Positions 57,526 through 64,000 of a stretch of DNA of 64,000 nt are shown here, one piece after another. The position numbers and the translations under genes were made by a program. Location: positions 54,468,938 through 54,532,937 of the forward strand of contig NC_085873.1 in the NCBI RefSeq assembly GCF_034702125.1, written 5' to 3'. Position 1 is the stretch's first letter. The number at the start of each line of letters is the position of its first letter. A model generated the notes under the pieces. That model made no database searches, had not been told where the DNA came from, and saw only the letters and a program-made list of their open reading frames with translations. This DNA comes from Engraulis encrasicolus. Taxonomy: Eukaryota; Chordata; Actinopteri; Clupeiformes; Engraulidae.

Positions 57526-57625
57526 NNNNNNNNNNNNNNNNNNNNNNNNNNNNNNNNNNNNNNNNNNNNNNNNNNNNNNNNNNNNNNNNNNNNNNNNNNN
57601 NNNNNNNNNNNNNNNNNNNNNNNNN
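57526..57625. other. Assembly gap (100 N)
   Basis: Exactly 100 N, placeholder length. Confidence 1.
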
Positions 57626-58008
57626 AGGCTACCCTAATATGTAGACTGTGTGTAGGGCTCTAGCCGACACCCAGGCATCTTCAAAATCTTTCGTGTGTCT
57701 TATAGGCGCTCAAGGGCCTGTCGCGTGCCTTCTCCCTCCCCACCGGAGTTGTTGCGTAGCCTACCTCACATCGCTCGTGCCCATTCTCGACGGGTCTGAT
57801 GAATTTGTAGGCTATGACTGACTTAAGTCTTTATTGTACAAAACTTCAATCAAAATTATGAATTATAAAGAAATCAAATGATATTGAAATATGAAATTAT
57901 AATTGCCATATTATTTTCCCCTCCCTTGGAAGGGCAATATCAGCCAATGTGGGCAAAAGGGCCGTTGCTCGGGCACCGTGGGCAACTATGCTCTGCACGT
58001 GCCTGGTT
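57626..58008. other. Unannotated stretch with a possible DNA-transposon end
   Basis: GGGCACCGTGGGCAACTATG and CTCTGCACGTGCCTGG near 57,950-58,005 resemble the GGGCACCAAATTGTC...CTGGGCGTGC text at 21,537-21,573. A shared decayed DNA transposon is possible, but no border can be fixed. Confidence 0.4.
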
Positions 58009-59069
58009 GTAGTGTAGTTAGTGTGTAGTGGGTTAGTTATTATCATAATATATTATAACTTATAAAGCACAGAGGAGGAAGAGGCCAGACTCGTCTCCTT
58101 TTGCCAGCAGCAGTCAAGGTCAATAAAAACTTGGAGCCAAGATTTCACAACTAAGCTCCAAAGAGGGGAGGAGGGAGAGGAGCTTTGACGAGCAACATGT
58201 GCCTTTTTGGACATCACCCCACCCCCCCTCATCCCCCTCATCCCCCAGTGAACACCGTGTGAGGACAGAGTCAGTGCCCTGACCTGATGTGAACACTGTC
58301 CAATTCTCTTCTTCATCATGCTGTACGGCTCTCAGCTTTTATTCCCCCTGACAGCCAATCAATGAGCTCAAGGCAGCGTTAAGACTCTAATTTAACCCCT
58401 TGAACTTGAGGTTCTTAGCACGGCTAGGCTGAGTGTGAGCACAGCGCCAGAGCCTTTCGGAGTGGCAATTAGGAATGTGGATGGAGTACACTGTAGAATC
58501 ATTGACCTCAAGGGAGAGAGGCAAATGGTTAAGACATCATGTAGATTCCAAACTTACAGGACTGTATTAATCCAGCATGTGAGCATGTGAGCATGTCTAA
58601 AATGAGCAGGAATATGGACACTGGATGGAGTCCACATCAACTCAAATGAGCTGGACTCTGACACTGAATGGAGTCCACATCAACTCAAATGAGCTGGACT
58701 CTGAAACCAACTCCACTCCTCCAACAGAGACATTGAAGTCACTGCTGTCCAAATTTAATTTTTACAATCTCTGACAACTGTTTGCCTACACATTCATGCT
58801 CCCAGAAAATATTAAACTCATAAATACTGTATGTGATGTGCAGCTGTTGGGGAAGAGCATTAAGAGGTGAAGGCAGCAGCAGACCTGGGACATCTCTGGC
58901 CCATTTGGCAGACACAGCCCATTCCAATCATTTCTTTAGCACGGACACAATGGAGGAGTTGTCTTGGGTTTGGCCGTGTTAAGGCCCTGTGATTGCTCCA
59001 CTGAGATTTCCCCACTCTACTTGGAGAATGCGAGAAGGAGCTTAGGCCGTGTTGGGACAGCAGCCCGTG

Positions 59070-59322
59070 CCCTGGCCTGGGGGAGAAATAGGGCCCGGGC
59101 ACCCTATGGCTTAAAGGGGCCCCTCATGGGGGAGAAATAGGGCCCGGGCACCCTATGGCTTAAAGGGGCCCCTCATTATTAGCAGTGCAGAACTGACTCA
59201 CCGGTGGGCCCCACACCCTTGTGGGCCCCTGTTTTCAGAAAAGTAAAGAAAAAATAGGGGCCCACTAGGGTGCTGGGCCCACTGGGAAAAGCCCGCTATG
59301 CCAGATGGCCGGTCCAGCCCTG
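59070..59322 (+). mobile_element. hAT MITE family 2, two internal units
   Basis: Orthologous (by duplication) to 35,653-36,216, but with two GGGAGAAATAGGGCCCGGGC units and no interruption. The right end is GGCCGGTCCAGCCCTG. Confidence 0.87.
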
Positions 59323-59976
59323 GCCTCCAGCAGTGCGTGCCCTGCCCTGTTGCAAATCGATAACACCCCACAGCAGGGTTTTGCGTTGCGGAAAGTCCCA
59401 GAAGTTGTTGCAGCAGCAGCTGAATTTGATCCATTTCGAATCGACATCTCTCTGAAACAGACAAACCCCTTTGGATTTTGAGCCACTATAAGGAATTGGA
59501 GTTGGAGCCACACTCTGCACTGTAAGGAATTGGCATACAGTGTCTTCCACCTATTGGAAAAGTGTTTAAACGGACTACAGTACATACGAATGGGACAGCA
59601 TGAAAAAGTCATTAAGAAACTTGAGATGGGGCTGATGTGAGGAGAAGCCCATAGGCCAATGAAGATGGGAGAAGCCCATAGGCCCAGGAAGATGGAAGAA
59701 GCCCATAGGCCCAGGATGTTGGAAATCCTGGTCGTACCTTGTGAGGAAATTGCACAGTTAAAGCAGTGCTATGACCCGACACATGCACAAATGAATAGGG
59801 CTGTGCGATTCGCTCTTGAGCGCGTCCTCATCTCCACCTCAGGTGCGCATGTTCCCTGTCGTGTTGCACAGTGGGAATCTTCGGCTCGCATCTGACTGTC
59901 GGCTCGTATAGTATGAGGATATTCTGAACTTTTAAATCGTGAAATTCTCTTCCGTGCAGCGTAAGCAGGAGCTTAA

Positions 59977-60220
59977 AGGGACACTGTGTGAGATTTTTAG
60001 TTGTTTATTTCCGGAATTCATGCTGCCCATTCACTAATGTTACCTTTTTCATGAATACTTACCACCACCATCAAATTCTAAGTATTCATTATGACTGGAA
60101 AAATTGCTCTTTTCATACATGAAAAAGGGGATCTTCTCCAAAAATAGCCATTTTTAGCTGCAAAAATGTACTTTGACCATACTAGAAAATATTAGTTTAT
60201 TACTTAGAAAACTTTCATGT
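59977..60220 (+). mobile_element. TTAA-type MITE, interrupted by a LINE
   Basis: Left border TTAA-AGGGACACTGTG is intact (TTAA 59,973-59,976). The element breaks off at CTTTCATGT where the LINE starts; its remaining third is not seen downstream in the window. About 30 bp of the interior (the CCATGGTCCGCCATTCTGAA stretch of copy A) are missing near 60,138. Confidence 0.87.
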
Positions 60221-60372
60221 GGGGACTTCCGTTTCCGCCCCCTTGGCTGATGGCTGCACAGTGATCCGGCTGCCGACCCCATCGACCCCTAAACCTACAA
60301 TAACGAACTAATTTGATTGATATTTTACCAATTTTCGTCTTATACATATGTAATATCAAGGACGTGATAAAT

Positions 60373-61317
60373 ATGAGTGGAACAGGACGCAAAACAGAGA
60401 CTTCAAACAAAGCGGCATCGAACTCAAAAGTTAGCAACCCAGCTAAAGCAACAGGTGAATCTGGTGATTTAATGGCTGAAGTGTTAGCTGAAATGAAACA
60501 AATGAGAAGGGATATTTCTGAAAGATTGGACAAATTTGAAGAAACAATTAAGGATGTAAGGGAAGAACTACGGGCATCTGGACAGAGAATGGACGAGGCA
60601 GAACAAAGAGTGAGTGACTTGGAGGACCGAAGCATCCGAACCGACAAGCTTCTAGCATACATATTGCGCAAACAACACCGCCTCGAAGCACACTGTGAGG
60701 ATATCGAAAATCGCGCAAGGAGGTCGAATTTGCGGATTTATGGTGTGAAAGAGGGTACGGAGGGCAGCGAGAATATGCGCGATTTCACAGAGAAATTACT
60801 GAAGACAGCCCTCGGTATCAACGCAGAGGAAGACTTGGGCATAGAGCGAGCCCACAGATCCCTCGTCTCGAAGTCTGCGTCAAATGCCCCGAGATCCATC
60901 ATAGTGAAATTCCTTCACTTCCAAACTAAGCAGCGAATCCTGTTCAACTGCTGGAATAAGAAGGACGTGGAGTATGAGGGCTCTCAGATCAGAATGGACA
61001 ATGATTATTCGGCGACAGTTCAAAGACGGCGGATGGAGTATGCTGAGATCAAACGGCAGTTAAAAGACCGCGGCATCAAATTCAAGTCCAGATATCCAGC
61101 GACGCTCCGAGTCTTTCTCGAGGAAGGAGAGAAGACTTTCGACTCAGCATGGGAGGCCGCGGACCAACTGAAACACTTGGGGATCGATGTGACGCTGTCC
61201 GAAGCAGAGCTGATGGACAGAGACCTACAGCAGCTGGGGTTGCCCACTCGACACAATCAAGATAAGGCTACTATCCCGCGGGCTTTGGTGAGAGATATCC
61301 AATCACTCTACGGCTGA
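60373..61317 (+). CDS. L1-like ORF1 protein, intact, 314 aa
   Basis: The product is the RNA-binding chaperone of an L1-type retrotransposon, which forms trimers on LINE RNA. The start chosen is the ATG of MSGTGRK; an in-frame ATG 60 bases earlier would add a hydrophobic leader untypical of the family. Residues 1-40 are polar and disordered. About residues 45-100 form a coiled coil (LDKFEETIKDVREELR, MDEAEQRVSDLEDR). Next comes the RRM-like domain beginning ENRARRSNLRIYGVKEG and containing RSIIVKFLHFQTKQRIL. The C-terminal domain has YPATLRVFLEEGEKTFDSAW. Length and order fit fish L1/Tx1 ORF1 proteins. No stop or frameshift interrupts it, in contrast to ORF2. Confidence 0.9.
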   Translation: MSGTGRKTETSNKAASNSKVSNPAKATGESGDLMAEVLAEMKQMRRDISERLDKFEETIKDVREELRASGQRMDEAEQRVSDLEDRSIRTDKLLAYILRKQHRLEAHCEDIENRARRSNLRIYGVKEGTEGSENMRDFTEKLLKTALGINAEEDLGIERAHRSLVSKSASNAPRSIIVKFLHFQTKQRILFNCWNKKDVEYEGSQIRMDNDYSATVQRRRMEYAEIKRQLKDRGIKFKSRYPATLRVFLEEGEKTFDSAWEAADQLKHLGIDVTLSEAELMDRDLQQLGLPTRHNQDKATIPRALVRDIQSLYG

Positions 61318-61336
61318 AAGTGAGTATGCTGAGCTA

Positions 61337-61905
61337 TCGCATTAGGCTATGCCAGTTTTTGGAGAACCTTGGACTAAAATAATTTCTCACCTTGGAGAAA
61401 AATGAGGACATTTTGTCGTGGGGGGGGGGGGGGGTGGGGGGGGGGGGGGGGGGGGGGGGGGTGGGGGGGAGAAATAAGGACACTTAAATTTAAAAAAAAA
61501 AAAAAAAAAATCCTTGGATGGATAGTATTCCCCCCCATTCATTTCTGCTTTTCTAATTTTCTATATATTTTTTTTATTTTATTATTTTTTTGGTCTTAAA
61601 TAGCTTAAAGTCTTGCTTGAACAGCTGCTTGTGTTGTCAACAGTATTTCCTATGGTCCTGACAGGCTATGGCATTATACCAGCTTTTTGAGAGCTTTGGT
61701 CTAAAATAATTTCTGAATGTGGAAAAAAGAAATAGGACATTTTGTTGTGGGGGGGAAAATGAGGACACTTGAAAAACATGGATGGCAGTATTTTCCCCCC
61801 ATTCATCTCTAATTTATCCCTAATTTTCTTTTTTTTTTTTTTTCCAATTTTGACTTGCTTTTTTGTCTTAAATAGTTTCAAACTGAGGTCTTATATAAAC
61901 AACCG
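61337..61905. repeat. Tandemly duplicated inter-ORF region of the LINE
   Basis: Two units of about 300 bp share GGCTATG, CTAAAATAATTTCT, GAGGACA/AGGACATTTTG, a G run, AGGACACTT, GGATGG, CCCCCCATTCAT and TTGTCTTAAATAG. The first holds runs of up to 20 or more G and 19 A; the second has shorter runs. Confidence 0.8.
61411..61470. repeat. Poly-G tract
   Basis: About 48 bases that are G except for two T. It sits in the first inter-ORF unit and is a likely site of sequencing error. Confidence 0.95.
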
Positions 61906-62423
61906 CTTAGCCAGTTATGCACATTATAGCCAGTACACTAGCATGGTATCTGTATTTTATTTGAACCTTTTCTGATTATTTTAATGTGAAAATCCAAGGG
62001 TGAATATATTTCAAACTCTCTGTTATTGTGTCCTAGCTGCTCATGGTATATGAATACTATTTCTAATTACTTAAAATATAAGGGGTGGGGGTCCTGGGGG
62101 TGGCACAGGGGGAAATAGGCGCAGGGGACTCGTGTCATCGGTATACCTGCGTTGCTGTCTCCACATCAGACAGTTTTGGCCCAGACCTCGACGGTCTGGA
62201 CACTCCTTTTCTTCTCTGCTATGGCTCTTAATTGTTATGGAGCTGGCAGGGAAGGCCCATTAGAATGTGGGCCACTGAGTGGAAGTTTCTGTTCTTTGTT
62301 TGTAGTTAATGTATATAGTTCTTATATTTGTTTATTATTTTTTGTCTTACACACACCACAGGGTCATAAGTCCATAAAATATGTTGTCAAAGTCCAACTA
62401 CACCATCACCAGTTCAATCAAAC

Positions 62424-63292
62424 ATGGGTAGCTGTAAAGTCTCATATAGCCTAATGTTAAGGGGCTGCATAATCCCATCAAAAGAAAAAAAATCTTAAAC
62501 CAACTTAAACAAATGAAGTGTGACATCGCCTTCCTTCAGGAAACCCACTTATCTAAAATAGAACATGACAAACTAAATAGGTCATGGGTATCACAAGTGT
62601 ATCATTCATCACACCCATCAGGGCGGAAAAAAGGTGTTGCAGTTTTGATAAATAGATCTTTTAATTTCTGTATAGACTCCCGTTACAAGGATAAAGATGG
62701 GCGCTATGTTCTAGTAAACGGATCAGTGGATGGGGTTGCCCTGTCTTTGCTAAATGTGTATGCACCAAACGAGAACTGTCCTCTTTTTTTTAAGAACATA
62801 TTTGATTTGGTCTTAGATAAAGCAAATGGGGTCCTGTTGGTAGGGGGGGATTTTAATCTGGTGTTAAACCCCTTGTTAGATAAAAGTTCTACCCAAACCC
62901 TACCATATCTATCAACAAATAGCAGAGCACTTCAAAATAGATGTGAAGAGCTTGGTCTTACTGATGTTTGGAGGCATCTGAACCCTAAAACCAGGGATTA
63001 CACATTCTATTCTCATCCTCACTTATCATATTCCAGAATAGACTACTTTTTTACACCAAAGACTGAACTATATAGAATAACACATTGTCAAATTCACAAC
63101 ATAACGCTGTCTGATCACGCACCAATTTCTTTGACCTGGAATATAGGAAGGCTCAAATTGCCTAGTAGATGGAGGCTAAACACTTCTTTATTAGGCACAT
63201 CAGCTTTTAAAGCCATATTATGTAAAATTAACAGTTGTCTATTGACAAATTTAATTCTTAGCATTCATAAGTATTACCTCAAACGTTATTAA
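62424..63292 (+). pseudogene. L1-like ORF2, endonuclease part, frameshifted and truncated
   Basis: The likely start is ATG at 62,424 (MGSCKVSYSL). After ten codons the homology continues in the neighbouring frame (NVKGLHNPIKRKK...), so one base is missing near 62,453. From there the frame is open to 63,292. It shows the AP-endonuclease motifs FLQETHL (catalytic Glu), GVAVLIN, LLNVYAPNE, LLVGGDFNLVL, SRIDYFF and LSDHAPISL (catalytic Asp-His). This enzyme nicks target DNA to prime reverse transcription. After about 63,220 the family resemblance stops and the frame soon ends. The RT domain is not present in the window. Confidence 0.85.
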
Positions 63293-63357
63293 TCACCTCT
63301 GTCACCAAAGCGAAGTGTTCCTATATTCTTCATATTCAGCAAGTGAATGTACTAAAC

Positions 63358-63717
63358 CAGTGGTTCCCAACCTATGGGTCGGGACCCCCCTTATGGGTCG
63401 CCAAAGATCCACAGGGGGTCGCGGAGCCCTCTTGATTTTAAGGGGTTTCGTTTTAAATATATTTAGCCCATGTTGAATAAAAGACAAAGCATTTAACTAA
63501 TAAATGCATAGACGCAACAAATTGTAAGTGCTACATTAAACATTTATTCTATATTTGACCAAAGACGAATTGAGGAATAAAATAACTAAAATAAGTTTTC
63601 GCAGGAAACGGAGGGTATCTTGTGACTCCGTCTTGTGCGGGCGCTCTCGTGGTTGGGTCACCAAAGCTTACAATAGTAAAAACATGGGTCCCTTAAGAAA
63701 AAGGTTGGGAACCACTG
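63358..63717. mobile_element. hAT (Charlie-like) MITE, 360 bp, perfect 8-bp TSD
   Basis: Ends CAGTGGTTCCCAACCT and AGGTTGGGAACCACTG are perfect inverted repeats. TACTAAAC flanks both sides (63,350-63,357; 63,718-63,725). Subterminal GGGTCG words follow the left end. It carries no transposase and lies just beyond the broken LINE ORF2. Confidence 0.95.
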
Positions 63718-63765
63718 TACTAAACAGTGTAGCACCATAGCCTTTCTACCTATAGCCGTCCCACA

Positions 63766-63872
63766 GGCTATTAGCCCCATTATACAAAATTTGGCCGCAG
63801 TTCAATGGATTTGCATTAGGGGCGCTGTTCAGACAGAGCAGATTGGGGTTCCCCTATTGGGCTGGGGCTAAT
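63766..63872. repeat. Short inverted repeat, possible MITE
   Basis: GGCTATTAGCCCCA at the left and TGGGGCTAATGGCCC-type at the right are inverted around about 80 bp. The central GGGGCGCTGTTCAGAC resembles one end of the small palindrome at 11,882. Confidence 0.4.
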
Positions 63873-64000
63873 GGCCCACAATAAGTCCTCCCTAGCAACT
63901 GAAACCTGGGCATATTACGGTCGTCTCTGACTGCAAATTAAACATTAAAATTTAAAACACAGTAACCTAGGAGTTATATCCGTCTAGTTTCTTACAGCTT

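Larger units (their letters stand above)
58009..60220 (+). repeat. Segmental duplication, copy B
   Basis: Second copy of 34,595-37,055, same orientation, 23.4 kb downstream. It has its own tandem duplication (GGAGTCCACATCAACTCAAA, 58,628-58,695) and keeps the left end of the TTAA-type MITE that copy A lost. It ends abruptly at CTTTCATGT, where an L1-like LINE begins. Confidence 0.93.
60221..63240 (+). mobile_element. L1/Tx1-like LINE, 5' part with ORF1 and damaged ORF2
   Basis: Starts GGGGACTTCCGTTTCCGCCC, which looks like a genuine LINE 5' end. A 150-bp leader, ORF1, a 1.1-kb inter-ORF region with a tandem duplication, and the endonuclease part of ORF2 follow. No reverse transcriptase is recognised after about 63,240. 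A preserved 5' end with a missing 3' part is the reverse of normal LINE truncation, so deletion, a later insertion or rearrangement must have removed or displaced the rest. Confidence 0.85.

Noticed and set aside
60313..60372. Upstream ATG adding 20 residues to the LINE ORF1
   Set aside because: The extension (MIDILPIFVLYICN...) is hydrophobic and unlike the polar N-termini of L1 ORF1 proteins; MSGTGRK is the better start.

Overview
The window is non-coding, repeat-packed vertebrate DNA, almost certainly from a teleost fish. The indications are a tRNA-derived SINE in five copies, LINEs of the Rex1/L2-like and L1/Tx1-like types, many hAT, Tc1/mariner, TTAA-type (piggyBac-like) and Harbinger-type MITEs, very long (GT)n, (CT)n and (TCTCC)n microsatellites, and intron-exon structure. 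The species cannot be named from the sequence. There is no bacterial, plasmid or phage content, and no CRISPR array.

The only host-gene signal is two short exons on the + strand at 51,136-51,201 and 52,817-52,889. They match the start and the middle of the metalloprotease domain of ADAM12 (meltrin alpha). The window is therefore most simply read as intronic sequence of an adam12 orthologue. Two exons expected between them were not found, and the reading phases of the two visible exons do not fit each other. The HExxH zinc-site exon was not found downstream.

Layout. 0-8 kb: a module that occurs twice (from 127 and from 5,681), each time between (GT)n and a GGGCCC-rich minisatellite. 8-11.5 kb: poly-C tandem repeat, SINE, hAT MITE. 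11.5-14.6 kb: a nested inverted-repeat structure with a TTAA-bounded 2.3-kb element inside. 15-23 kb: several MITEs with intact target-site duplications, and a 2.5-kb AT-rich stretch holding twelve copies of a GTCCTATGGTGTGACA-like motif in both orientations. 24.7-34 kb: microsatellites and minisatellites, including 1.35 kb of (TCTCC)n. 34.6-37.1 kb: copy A of a segmental duplication whose copy B is at 58.0-60.2 kb. 37-47 kb: MITEs, SINE and VNTR arrays. 47.6-49.7 kb: a 5'-truncated LINE with an open reverse-transcriptase frame. 51-53 kb: the adam12 exons. 54-57.5 kb: 38-bp and tetranucleotide arrays, SINE. 60.2-63.3 kb: the 5' part of an L1-like LINE inserted in duplication copy B.

Most long open frames here are artefacts of simple repeats. 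The only supported protein-coding material is the two adam12 exons, the Rex1/L2-like reverse transcriptase, a minus-strand LINE C-terminus at 18.7-19.0 kb, and the L1 ORF1 and damaged ORF2 endonuclease. Two assembly gaps of exactly 100 N are present (4,378-4,477 and 57,526-57,625).
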